A stretch of 52,991 bases of DNA, taken from the NCBI GenBank assembly GCA_036513075.1, contig DATBZS010000058.1:1-52991 (forward strand). Direction: 5' to 3'. The notes under the pieces are model-generated. The model saw only the letters and a program-made list of their open reading frames with translations. It did not search any database and was not told the origin of the DNA. Positions 14,800-23,292 of the stretch are shown here, piece by piece; the first letter of the stretch is position 1; each line of letters opens with the position of its first letter. The stretch is from Bog-756 sp036513075 (GTDB taxonomy: Bacteria > Actinomycetota > Acidimicrobiia > Acidimicrobiales > RAAP-2). The position numbers and the translations under genes are program-made.

Positions 14800-17703
14800 A
14801 TGGCCATCGCACCGCAGCGAGTCGGCATCGGCATCCGCCGCCACTTCACCTCCGCCGGCACCCATCCCTATGACGACATCGTCTGGGAGCGACGCGATGC
14901 ACGGATCACCAACTACCGCGACGGTTCGGTCGCCTTCGAGCAACTCGGCGTCGAGGTGCCCGAATCCTGGAGCCTGAACGCCACCAACATCCTCGCCCAG
15001 AAGTACTTCCGGGGGACCCCGGGCACCATCGAGCGCGAGTCGTCGCTGCGCCAGGTGGCCGACCGGGTGGTCGACACCGTGACGGCTTGGGGCATCAAGG
15101 ACGGCTACTTCGTCGACGACGAGGAGGCCGAGGCGTTCTCCGCCGAGCTCAAGCATCTGATCGTCCACCAGATGGCCGCCTTCAACTCGCCGGTGTGGTT
15201 CAACATCGGCGTGGAAGGCGTTCCCCAGCAGGGCTCGGCCTGCTTCATCCTGTCGGTCGAAGACACCATGGACTCCATACTCAACTGGTACACCGAGGAG
15301 GGCGTGATCTTCAAAGGTGGCTCCGGTGCCGGCGTCAACCTCTCCCGCATCCGTTCTTCCCACGAATTCCTGAAGGGCGGCGGTACGGCATCCGGTCCGG
15401 TCAGCTTCATGCGCGGTGCCGACGCCTCAGCCGGAACCATCAAGTCGGGGGGCAAGACCCGCCGGGCCGCCAAGATGGTCATCCTCGACGCCGACCACCC
15501 GGACATCGAGGACTTCATCTGGTGCAAGGCCACCGAGGAGCGCAAGGCGCGCGTGCTGCGCGATGCCGGCTTCGACATGGACCTCGACGGCAAGGACGCC
15601 ATCAGCCTCCAATACCAGAACGCCAACAACTCGGTCCGGGTCACCGACGAGTTCATGCAGGCCGTCATCGACGGCACCGACTGGGACCTCGTCACCCGGG
15701 GCGACAACGAGACGGTGCGCACCGTGCCGGCCCGCGACCTCTTCCGCCAGTTCGCCAAGGCCGCCTGGGAATGCGCCGACCCCGGCATGCAGTTCGACAC
15801 CACCATCAACCGGTGGCACACCGCCTCCAACACCGGGCGGATCAACGGCTCCAACCCCTGTTCCGAATACATGCACCTCGACAACTCGGCGTGCAACCTG
15901 GCCAGCCTCAACCTGATGAAGTTCCTCCACGCCGACTCGTCGTTCGACGTCGAGGGCTTCCGTTCCGCAGTCGAGGTCATCTTCACCGCCCAGGAGATCA
16001 TCGTGGGCAACGCCGACTACCCGACCGAGAAGATCGCAGAGAACTCGCGGCGCTTCCGGGAGCTGGGGATCGGCTACGCCAACATCGGCGCCCTGCTCAT
16101 GGCCCAGGGCCTGCCCTACGACTCGGACCAGGGTCGGGCGTGGGCCGCTGCCATCACCGCACTCATGACCGGGCACGCCTACGCCACGTCGGCCCGCACG
16201 GCCGCCCGCATGGGCCCCTTCGCCGGCTACCACGAGAATGTCGAGCCGATGACCAATGTCCTCAAGATGCACCGTGACGCCGTCGCGGTGATCGACGAGG
16301 AGCAGGTCCCCACCGACATCCTGTCGGCCGCCCAGGAGGCCTGGGACCTGGCCGTCGAGCTCGGTGAGCAGTACGGCGTGCGCAACTCGCAGGCCAGCGT
16401 GCTGGCGCCGACCGGGACCATCGGCCTGCTCATGGACTGCGACACCACTGGCGTCGAACCCGACCTCGGCCTGGTCAAGACCAAGAAACTGGTGGGCGGC
16501 GGCACCATGTCGATCGTCAATCAGACGGTGCCCCGAGCGCTGACCAGGCTGGGCTACTCGCCCGACCAGGTGGACGAGATCATCGCCTACATCAACGATC
16601 ACATGTCGATCGTCGGCGCCCCGTACCTGTCGAGTGAGCACCTGGCCGTGTTCGCCTGCTCCATGGGGGACAACACCATCCACTACCTCGGCCACGTGCG
16701 CATGATGGGTGCGGTGCAGCCCTTCATCTCGGGCGCCATCTCGAAGACGGTCAACCTGCCCGAAGACGTGTCGGTGGAGGACGTCGAGCAACTGCACATC
16801 GACGCCTGGCGGCTCGGCATCAAGGCTGTCGCCATCTACCGCGACAACTGCAAGGTGGCCCAGCCGCTGTCGACCACCAAGAAGGACAGTGCCGCCGGCG
16901 ACCTCGCCGCTGACGAGCCGACGGCCGGATCCGAGGCGGAGGCCCACGCCCGCGAACTGAGCGCCAAGATCGCCGAGCTCGAGACCGCCCTGGTCCGCGA
17001 GCAGGGCCGCACCCAGGACACGCTGCTGGTCGGTGCGGTGCGCGAGCGCCTGCCCCGTCGCCGCAAGTCGTCCACCTTCGCGTTCCGGGTGGCCGACTGT
17101 GAGGGCTACGTGACCGTCGGCGAGTACGAGGACGGCCGTCCCGGCGAGGTGTTCATGAAGGTGTCGAAGCAGGGCTCGACCCTTGCCGGCATCATGGACG
17201 CCTTCTCCATCTCGGTGAGCCTCGGCCTCCAGCACGGTGTGCCGCTGTCGACCTATGTCCGCAAGTACACCAACATGCGCTTCGAGCCGGCGGGCATCAC
17301 CGACGACCCGGACCTGCGCATCGCCACCAGCCTCGTCGACTACATCTTCCGCCGGTTGGCCGTGGACTACCTGCCCTACGACGAGCGGGCCGAATTGGGC
17401 ATCCTGTCCACTTCGGAGCGGATGCAGCCGACCCTGCCCGGTGTCGAGGAGACGGCCACGCCGTCGAGCGGCATCGTCGAGTCCGACTCGATCGACCCGA
17501 CGATCACCATGGTGGTGGATTCCAGCGCCCCGACGTTCCACGTAGCTCCGACCACCCAGACCGCCCCGGCTCCGGCGGACGGTCTGATCGCCCGGGCCGA
17601 GCAGCGGGACGCACCCTACTGCTACCAGTGCGGTAACGCCATGCAACGGGCCGGCTCCTGCTACGTCTGCTCGAGCTGCGGGACGACCAGCGGCTGTAGC
17701 TGA
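14800..17703 (+). CDS. nrdJ: class II (adenosylcobalamin-dependent) ribonucleotide reductase
   Basis: A 967-residue vitamin B12-dependent ribonucleoside-diphosphate reductase, which makes deoxyribonucleotides independently of oxygen. The barrel carries redox Cys148 (QQGSACFIL), the thiyl-radical motif NPCSE (Cys354, with Asn352 and Glu356) and SACNLASLN (Cys365). The C-terminal tail ends in a four-cysteine zinc ribbon (YQCGNAM...CYVCSSCGTTSGCS) typical of the NrdJ subclass. The frame is open upstream to 14575, but homology starts at MAIAPQRVGIGIRRHFT; ATG 14800 follows GAAAGAGG. A promoter and NrdR boxes lie ~350 bases upstream, implying a long leader, and a hairpin follows the gene. Confidence 0.96.
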   Translation: MAIAPQRVGIGIRRHFTSAGTHPYDDIVWERRDARITNYRDGSVAFEQLGVEVPESWSLNATNILAQKYFRGTPGTIERESSLRQVADRVVDTVTAWGIKDGYFVDDEEAEAFSAELKHLIVHQMAAFNSPVWFNIGVEGVPQQGSACFILSVEDTMDSILNWYTEEGVIFKGGSGAGVNLSRIRSSHEFLKGGGTASGPVSFMRGADASAGTIKSGGKTRRAAKMVILDADHPDIEDFIWCKATEERKARVLRDAGFDMDLDGKDAISLQYQNANNSVRVTDEFMQAVIDGTDWDLVTRGDNETVRTVPARDLFRQFAKAAWECADPGMQFDTTINRWHTASNTGRINGSNPCSEYMHLDNSACNLASLNLMKFLHADSSFDVEGFRSAVEVIFTAQEIIVGNADYPTEKIAENSRRFRELGIGYANIGALLMAQGLPYDSDQGRAWAAAITALMTGHAYATSARTAARMGPFAGYHENVEPMTNVLKMHRDAVAVIDEEQVPTDILSAAQEAWDLAVELGEQYGVRNSQASVLAPTGTIGLLMDCDTTGVEPDLGLVKTKKLVGGGTMSIVNQTVPRALTRLGYSPDQVDEIIAYINDHMSIVGAPYLSSEHLAVFACSMGDNTIHYLGHVRMMGAVQPFISGAISKTVNLPEDVSVEDVEQLHIDAWRLGIKAVAIYRDNCKVAQPLSTTKKDSAAGDLAADEPTAGSEAEAHARELSAKIAELETALVREQGRTQDTLLVGAVRERLPRRRKSSTFAFRVADCEGYVTVGEYEDGRPGEVFMKVSKQGSTLAGIMDAFSISVSLGLQHGVPLSTYVRKYTNMRFEPAGITDDPDLRIATSLVDYIFRRLAVDYLPYDERAELGILSTSERMQPTLPGVEETATPSSGIVESDSIDPTITMVVDSSAPTFHVAPTTQTAPAPADGLIARAEQRDAPYCYQCGNAMQRAGSCYVCSSCGTTSGCS

Positions 17704-17745
17704 TGAGCATGTTCACCGGTGACACGCAGGATTGTCACTGATGGC

Positions 17746-17780
17746 ACACCGACCGCTTGCGCCGAGCAGGCGGTCGGTGT
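17746..17780 (+). terminator. stem-loop terminator after nrdJ
   Basis: Perfect 11-bp arms ACACCGACCGC (17746-17756) and GCGGTCGGTGT (17770-17780) flank a 13-base loop, 43 bases after the nrdJ stop. No U-run follows. This is the strongest hairpin seen in the spacer. Confidence 0.6.
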
Positions 17781-17945
17781 CTGTGGCCAGTTGCTTCGGA
17801 GGTGAAGGATGGCGCCATCGCCTCGGGTCGTCCTCGTCGGGCCGGAGTCGTATTGGCGCGACCACCTCGCCAGCCGGCCGTCGGTTGGCTCCCGGAGGAC
17901 CAATGACCCTGGTTGCACACTCGCGGCTCCCGCACAATCTCTGAC

Positions 17946-18263
17946 ATGAACGAGTCGCCGGAGCTGCAGCACAAGGGTCAGTGGAGGATGGCCGTCTGGG
18001 CTCTCCGTGTGGGGTACGGCGGACTGGCCGTCGTTCTGGCGGGCCTCATCATCATGTGGTCGGGATCCACGCCGTGGGTCCTCGCCGTCGGGGTCATCGT
18101 CTGGCTTGCCGCCGCCACCGTCACGTTGACGGGGTTCATCAGGGCGCGCCATGAGCTTCCTGAGCCGCGGCCCGGATTCTGGCCGATGCGGTTCATGCTC
18201 ATCAACGACACCGTCCACGCCCGTTCGTCGGCGCCGGGAACCGGACGGCGCATGTCGCGATGA
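17946..18263 (+). CDS. small two-helix membrane protein
   Basis: A 105-residue protein with two predicted transmembrane helices (about 18-38 and 44-65), a short polar N-terminus and a basic, Pro-rich C-terminal tail (RARHELPEPRPGFWP). Hydrophobic pattern and length are the only clues; I do not recognise a family. I chose ATG 17946, upstream of which the frame has no coding character. It sits alone between the nrdJ terminator and the convergent ABC exporter genes. Confidence 0.6.
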   Translation: MNESPELQHKGQWRMAVWALRVGYGGLAVVLAGLIIMWSGSTPWVLAVGVIVWLAAATVTLTGFIRARHELPEPRPGFWPMRFMLINDTVHARSSAPGTGRRMSR

Positions 18264-18448
18264 CCTCCGCCGCGGCCGGGTCCTTCGAGCTTCTCGCTGA
18301 CCTCGCGCCAACCGTGGACCTGAATATCAGCGCTGCGAACTCCAGTGACAGTCGACGCGAGTTGACAGCTGATGTGAACCCGGGCCTGGTGTCATCTGCG
18401 CTTCGCGGTACGTGCCAACCGGTCACCCGAGGTGCTGGAGGGACCCGC

Positions 18449-19246
18449 TCATGTTGGCTCGGCAGCTCGGCGCCGGTTATAGAGGCGGATGGCCCAGAGG
18501 TAGCCGCCGAGGCCGATAGCGATGCTCCACGCAATGGCAACGATGGCATGGTCGCCGATGGCGGCGTTGCTGAGTAGCCCGCGCACGGTGTCGGCGACCG
18601 GGGTGAAGGGCTGGTACTCGGCAAACTGACGCAGGCCGCCGGGCATCGATTGGGTCGGGACGAACGCGCTGCCGAGAAAGACAAGCAGGAAGAGGATCAT
18701 CGGGGTGTTGCTGGCGGTCTCCACGCTCTTGGCGGCCAATCCGAGGGCGACAGCCAGCCAGATGAGTGCGGAAGCGAACAGGGTCAGCATCCCGATCGCG
18801 GCGAGCCACTCGAGCGGCCCGGCGGTGGAGCGAAACCCGAGACCGAAGGCGACGCCAATGAGGATCGTGAGGCCGGCCATCACCTGGATCAGGCTTCCGA
18901 GTACGTGCCCGGTGAGGACGGAGGCGCGGGCGATCGCCATCGTGCGGAACCGGTCGATGATGCCACCGGTCATGTCCATCGCGACCATGATCGAGGTGCC
19001 CTGGACGGCTGAGGCGATGGTGACCAGCAGTACGCCGGGCACCACGTAGTCGAGGTAGGCGCTGCGGCCGTCGTGAGCGCCGAGTCCAGCGCCCAGTTGG
19101 CCGCCGAAGACGTAGACGAAGAGCAGCAGGAACACAATGGGCATCCCGACCAGCATCAAGGTCATGGACGGGTAGCGGAGCTGGTGCTTGAGGTTGCGGC
19201 GCAGCATCGTCCTGGAGTCGCTGACCGTGTAGGCGAAGGTGGTCAT
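18449..19246 (-). CDS. ABC-2 type exporter permease (DrrB-like)
   Basis: A 265-residue integral membrane subunit with about six transmembrane helices and the ABC-2 permease pattern of daunorubicin-resistance (DrrB) exporters: N-terminal RRNLKHQLRYPSMTLMLVGMPIVFLLLFVYVFGG, then the conserved cytoplasmic loop GGIIDRFRTMAIARASVLTGHVLG (about 94-117). It would pair with the ATPase encoded immediately upstream; the two genes share a 4-base ATGA overlap. The exported compound is unknown. Codon use here is a little less GC-biased than in the flanking core genes, which may mean later acquisition. Confidence 0.9.
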   Translation of the reverse strand: MTTFAYTVSDSRTMLRRNLKHQLRYPSMTLMLVGMPIVFLLLFVYVFGGQLGAGLGAHDGRSAYLDYVVPGVLLVTIASAVQGTSIMVAMDMTGGIIDRFRTMAIARASVLTGHVLGSLIQVMAGLTILIGVAFGLGFRSTAGPLEWLAAIGMLTLFASALIWLAVALGLAAKSVETASNTPMILFLLVFLGSAFVPTQSMPGGLRQFAEYQPFTPVADTVRGLLSNAAIGDHAIVAIAWSIAIGLGGYLWAIRLYNRRRAAEPT

Positions 19247-20229
19247 TGCTGTGCAGCTCCTTGCGTTATGGACTCCACGTCGGAGCGGCTCGTCACGGGG
19301 GCTCCGGTGACGGCGAGGAACACGTCGTCGAGGTCCGGGGTGTGGATCGACAGTCGATCGACGGCGATATGGGCCTCGTGCAGCTCGTTGAGCAGGTCAC
19401 GGAGTGAGGCCACGCTGCCGTCCGCCGGTGCCTGGAGGGCAAGTTGATCCTGATCCGGCACGGCCACGGGGAGGAGCTCGCTCGCCGAGCGCAGCAGATG
19501 GAGATCAGTGAAGTGGAGGCGGACATGGCCACCGGGAATGCGAGCCTTTAGCTCGGCCGGTGTCCCTTCGGCGACGATCCTTCCCTGGTCGAGAACTGCG
19601 ATCTGGTCGGATAGCTGGTCCGCCTCGTCGAGGTACTGGGTGGTGAGGAGGATGGTGACTCCCTCCGAGGCGAGCTCACGGATGATCTTCCACATGGTGC
19701 GGCGGCTGCGCGGGTCCAAACCCGTGGTGGGCTCATCGAGGAAGATCACGCTCGGCTGGCCGACCAGCGTCATCGCTAGGTCGAGCCGTCGGCGCATGCC
19801 CCCTGAGTAGGTCGCAAGGGGCTTATCCGCGGCATCGACGAGGTCGAATTCCTCCAGAAGCTCTGTCACCCGCCGGCGCCCGGCCTCGGGTCCGAGATGG
19901 CGAAGGTCGGCCATCAGCCGCAGGTTCTCGGTTCCGGTGAGCAGATTGTCCACTGCCGAGAACTGGCCGGTTACCCCGATGACGGCCCGCACCGCATCGG
20001 GGTCGGCCCCCACGTCGTGACCGGCGATTCGCATGGAGCCCGAATCGGCCGAGATCAGGGTGGACAGGATGCGGACCATGGTGGTCTTGCCCGCCCCGTT
20101 CGGACCCAGGAGCGAGAGGATCGTGCCCGCCTCTGCCGTCAGGTTCACCTTCTCCAACACCGCGTGGTCGCCGAACGACTTGCAGACGTCGCGAGCGACG
20201 ATGCCCGGCGCGGTCGACAGGCTCGTCAT
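19243..20229 (-). CDS. ABC exporter ATPase (DrrA-like)
   Basis: A 328-residue ATP-binding subunit of a daunorubicin-type exporter. Walker A is GPNGAGKT (42-49), the Q-loop is Gln89, the signature is YSGGM (141-145), Walker B is VIFLDEP (161-167) and the switch region is TTQYLDEAD with Gln198 in the usual His position, as is typical for DrrA proteins. A C-terminal DrrA-type domain (about 225-328) follows. I chose ATG 20229; the upstream extension is not homologous. It overlaps both the permease (downstream) and the MarR-type regulator (upstream) by 4 bases, so the three genes form one tightly coupled operon. Confidence 0.92.
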   Translation of the reverse strand: MTSLSTAPGIVARDVCKSFGDHAVLEKVNLTAEAGTILSLLGPNGAGKTTMVRILSTLISADSGSMRIAGHDVGADPDAVRAVIGVTGQFSAVDNLLTGTENLRLMADLRHLGPEAGRRRVTELLEEFDLVDAADKPLATYSGGMRRRLDLAMTLVGQPSVIFLDEPTTGLDPRSRRTMWKIIRELASEGVTILLTTQYLDEADQLSDQIAVLDQGRIVAEGTPAELKARIPGGHVRLHFTDLHLLRSASELLPVAVPDQDQLALQAPADGSVASLRDLLNELHEAHIAVDRLSIHTPDLDDVFLAVTGAPVTSRSDVESITQGAAQQ

Positions 20230-20753
20230 GGTTGTCTGCTTTCTCGATGGGTGGTCGGGTCGCCGGGGAGCTTGCCGGCGGCCCGCAGCTCTTCGCGATG
20301 CGCTCGCCACTCCTGTTCCAGGACGGGAACCCTGCCGACGAGGAAGTCGGCGAAGGCGGCGAGCTCCATCAGCACCGCCCGCCGTTCGGGCGGGGTGTCC
20401 GCCAAGACGCCTAATCCCTCTCGGGCCAGCCCGGCCAACTCCTGGTACTCGGAGACGTCGAACCCCATCGCCTGGGTCGAGGACATGTCGATGCGCACAT
20501 GGTCCATCCGTTCGCCCGCGGCCCGGGAACGCTGGATGAGCCCGAGGTTCTCCACGGCATTGACCGCACCGGCAATAGCACTTCGGCTGGCGAGCAGCGC
20601 GTCGGCCAGTTCCGTGATGCTCTGCTCGCGTGGATCGCAGACCGCCAAGTAGCCGATCAGGCGGCCCACCATCGGGGCCATTCCGTACCGGCGGGCGTAG
20701 AAGCGCCCGGCGTGGTCGGCAAACGTGATCTCACTATCGCTTGGCACAGGCAC
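20226..20753 (-). CDS. MarR/GbsR-type transcriptional regulator
   Basis: About 175 residues with a winged helix of the GbsR/MarR type (GMAPMVGRLIGYLAVCDPREQSITELADALLASRSAIAGAVNAVENLGLIQRS), followed by a helical dimerisation tail. It is the first gene of the exporter operon and very probably controls it in response to a transported compound. The start is uncertain: GTG 20753 (AGGAG 12 bases upstream) or GTG 20747. A TTG at 20783 would run through the inverted repeat and is disfavoured. The inverted repeat at 20769-20800 is its likely operator. Confidence 0.82.
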   Translation of the reverse strand: MPVPSDSEITFADHAGRFYARRYGMAPMVGRLIGYLAVCDPREQSITELADALLASRSAIAGAVNAVENLGLIQRSRAAGERMDHVRIDMSSTQAMGFDVSEYQELAGLAREGLGVLADTPPERRAVLMELAAFADFLVGRVPVLEQEWRAHREELRAAGKLPGDPTTHRESRQP

Positions 20754-20768
20754 CAGCCTACACAGACT

Positions 20769-20800
20769 CCTGAGATCACACAAATCCCTGTTATCTCAGG
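20769..20800 (-). promoter_or_regulatory. inverted-repeat operator of the regulator/exporter operon
   Basis: Perfect 8-bp arms CCTGAGAT (20769-20776) and ATCTCAGG (20793-20800) with a 16-base spacer lie 16-47 bases upstream of the regulator start. On the minus strand GATAAC, overlapping one arm, could be the -10, with TTCAAA 16 bases upstream as -35. Position and symmetry fit autoregulation. Confidence 0.55.
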
Positions 20801-20990
20801 GTGTCCCCCCTTTTGAACTCCAGGTCGGCTGGCCCATCGTCCGACTCTGCGACCACGAACTCCTGGAGGATCAGGACGGCTGCGTCGAGAGGCTACGGAG
20901 TTCCGTCGGCAACCAGGAAGCTTCCCGATGGCGGCGTGAGCCACCGGTCGTGGGCACGTGCAACGGCCCAGAACTGTCTGAGCCGGGTAA

Positions 20991-21548
20991 TCAGAACCAG
21001 TGGATCCAGGGGTGACCGCCATGCCACACGATGGCGGTCACCTTTCCGATGATGTTGCCCTGTGGAACGGTTCCCCAGTAGCGGCTGTCCGATGAGTCGC
21101 CGCGACAGTCGCCCATCACGAAGTACTGGCCGACCGGGATCCGCTGGGTGTGGATGTTGAATGCCGACTGGCTGCAAAAGCCCGTGAGCGTGGGCAACCA
21201 CGATTGGGTGATCGGCTTCCCGTTGATGTAGATGGTGTCACCCGATGACGCGATCGCCTCCCCTGGAAGACCGATCACCCGCTTCACGAGCACCGGGTAC
21301 TGGACGTCGGTGTCCCCGGGCGCCCGGTTGAAGACGATGATGTCGCCGCGGTGGACCGTGGAGAAGAGCTTGTCGACCACCACCCGATCCCCAGGTTGGA
21401 GAGTGGGAGACATCGAAGGGGAGGGGATGAGGTACGACTGTGCCGCATAGGCGCGGGTGCCGGTGGTGACGATGAGGATGATCGAGAGGAAGACCATGAG
21501 TCCCAGAAATCGTCGGAGTAGCGACTTGGTGTGGGGGTCCGAGGCCAT
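20991..21548 (-). CDS. lepB: signal peptidase I
   Basis: A 185-residue type I signal peptidase, membrane-anchored by one N-terminal helix (about 13-32), with its active site outside. The catalytic serine is Ser45 in PSPSMSPTL and the general-base lysine is Lys89 in LVKRVIGLPGE; box E is GDCRGDSSDSRYWG (146-159). It removes signal peptides from secreted proteins. ATG 21548 gives the usual short cytoplasmic tail; the frame upstream is not homologous. The following plus-strand genes encode membrane or exported proteins. It may be an additional paralogue rather than the housekeeping copy, which cannot be decided here. Confidence 0.92.
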   Translation of the reverse strand: MASDPHTKSLLRRFLGLMVFLSIILIVTTGTRAYAAQSYLIPSPSMSPTLQPGDRVVVDKLFSTVHRGDIIVFNRAPGDTDVQYPVLVKRVIGLPGEAIASSGDTIYINGKPITQSWLPTLTGFCSQSAFNIHTQRIPVGQYFVMGDCRGDSSDSRYWGTVPQGNIIGKVTAIVWHGGHPWIHWF

Positions 21549-22173
21549 CTCGGAAGGATAGGTCCGACCTGGCCGGAACGAGCTACAGGGGTGCAGCTTC
21601 GTCCGGGGCCCCGACGGGGACGAGCGGCGCATCCTGTCCGAGGCCATTCCTGTCCTCGAGCACTTGAGCGACCTGATGCAGCTCGAGCGGCTCCTGACCT
21701 GAGCTCGCCGGCTACGTAGCGGAGCCCGGTCCCCTGGTCCCGCCCGGGCCTCCGACCGTAGTCACCGCTGGTGGTGCTGCCCGACGTCGGTAGCCCTGTC
21801 CTGAGTGGCGTTCTGCCGGCACGAAGGCACACCAGCCCTGCTTCGCAACCTCAGCCATGACGTGACCTCTCCACTGTTCTCCTGCAATCGTCACAGCATC
21901 GTCAGGTTCAATCTGCACTCTGACCCTGACCCGTCTGGTGCCGCGCCCAATTCCCTGTCTGTTTCGACCACAATCTGAGGTGTGTTTTTCCGTTGAGCGA
22001 TGCGTTGACCCACCGACGACCGGCCAGGCGCCATCGGGCCTCGATGTCGAGACGGCCAGTCATTGGCCTGCACCGCGCCGTAGCCGTCGCCACCTACTCC
22101 TCCCTCGTCCACCAGGCTCCCATGAGCGATCGGGCCACGGTGGTGGATCGGGACGATTCTCGGCGGTCCTCGT
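21549..22173. other. 625-base region without a confident gene
   Basis: This divergent spacer separates lepB from the amidase-like gene. Two short stretches look weakly coding. On the plus strand a frame ends at 21702 (…ILSEAIPVLEHLSDLMQLERLLT). On the minus strand 21712-21918 reads as a 68-residue peptide (MQIEPDDAVTIAGEQW…). Neither has a clear start or recognised family; they could be gene remnants. No repeat or RNA gene is apparent. Confidence 0.35.
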
Positions 22174-23154
22174 ATGACGCGTAGGACCACTACGGGCCGG
22201 GATTCGGCGACCACCCACCGGGCACGCCGCAGTCTTCTCACCGTGGTCCTCATAGTGGCGTGCCTCGTCGTGATCGTCGGCGCGCTCAGTGGACACCTTG
22301 GAAGTGGCCTGTTCGGCAGTAGGGCCAATGGGCCGCAGGCCATCTCCCCGTCGACGATGGCTACCGGAGCCTGTGTGGCGCTCCCGCCGACGTCGGGCGA
22401 CAACCATCGGACCATCTTCCTCGACGCCGGTCACGGCGGGGTCGACCCTGGCGGCGTCGGGACCACCGAGTCCGGCCAGCAGGTCGATGAGTCCACCGTG
22501 AACCTGGCCATCGAGTTGGACACCTCCGATCTCCTGCGGGCCCAGGGCTACCGCGTCGTGGTGTCACGGACCGCCGATACGACGGTGGTCCGACTCACGC
22601 CGGCTGATCTGTCTGACGGGGTACTCTCGGCAACGGGCGTACACGCTGATGTAGCGGCGCGTGACATCTGTGCAAACTTTGCAAAAGCCGACGCTCTCGT
22701 CGGCATCTACATGGACTCAAGTACCAGCTCTGCCGACGCCGGATCGGTGACCGTCTACGACACCGCCCGCCCGTTTGCCGCCGCCAATCAACGGCCGGCC
22801 CAGATCGTCCAGACCGATGTGCTCTCGGCGATGAACTCGCGGGGTTGGCAGATTCCCGACGACGGAGCGTTCCCGGATGCCGGCTACGGCTCCTCGGTGG
22901 GAGGTGATAGTGGCAGCACCTTGGCCGACCTGGCTGCGAGCTACAACCACCTCCTTCTCATCGGGCCGCCGCTGGCCGGCTACTTCTCCACGCCGAGCCT
23001 GATGCCCGGGGCGGTGATCGAGCCCCTGTACCTCACCGATCCCTTCGAGGGATCCATCGCCGCCACTCCTGGCGATCAGCAGGTCATCGCCAAGGGCATC
23101 GCCGCCGCCGTCGAGCAGTTCCTGGCACCGGTCCAGTCCACGCCGACCAGCTGA
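22174..23154 (+). CDS. N-acetylmuramoyl-L-alanine amidase-like protein (Amidase_3), altered zinc site
   Basis: A 326-residue protein with an N-terminal membrane anchor (about 20-38) and an extracytoplasmic Amidase_3-type domain from about 79. The first zinc ligand motif is intact (IFLDAGHGGVDPGG, His87) and the second, Glu106, lies in DESTVNLAIELD. The third, normally IHxN, reads GIYMDS, with Tyr179 in place of His. A late glutamate is present in AVIEPLYLTDPFEG. Active family members cut the lactyl-L-Ala bond of peptidoglycan; this one may be inactive or bind metal differently. No known binding repeats are attached. A lipoprotein gene follows on the same strand. Confidence 0.75.
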   Translation: MTRRTTTGRDSATTHRARRSLLTVVLIVACLVVIVGALSGHLGSGLFGSRANGPQAISPSTMATGACVALPPTSGDNHRTIFLDAGHGGVDPGGVGTTESGQQVDESTVNLAIELDTSDLLRAQGYRVVVSRTADTTVVRLTPADLSDGVLSATGVHADVAARDICANFAKADALVGIYMDSSTSSADAGSVTVYDTARPFAAANQRPAQIVQTDVLSAMNSRGWQIPDDGAFPDAGYGSSVGGDSGSTLADLAASYNHLLLIGPPLAGYFSTPSLMPGAVIEPLYLTDPFEGSIAATPGDQQVIAKGIAAAVEQFLAPVQSTPTS

Positions 23155-23292
23155 TTGGCATGCCCAGGCCCGCTACACCTGGGGCGGTGGCCACGTGGCG
23201 ACCGACGAGGGCCGCGAAGCAGACGACGTCCGGTCAACGTTGGCCCAGCTGGCCGTCACGCCCCTGTCAGGTCGGCTCGTTACGTTTTGTTC

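Noticed and set aside
14490..14800. Cobalamin riboswitch before the B12-dependent nrdJ
   Set aside because: No B12-box (GCCACTG-like) core or flanking conserved helices were found.
15427..17646. A 739-residue minus-strand frame opposite nrdJ
   Set aside because: It is a shadow of the strongly GC-biased third positions of nrdJ, with repetitive Gly/Val/Asp/His composition and no family motifs.
18260..18577. A plus-strand gene starting at the ATGA overlap after the small membrane protein
   Set aside because: Its second half is antisense to the ABC permease end and it has no coding character or family motif.
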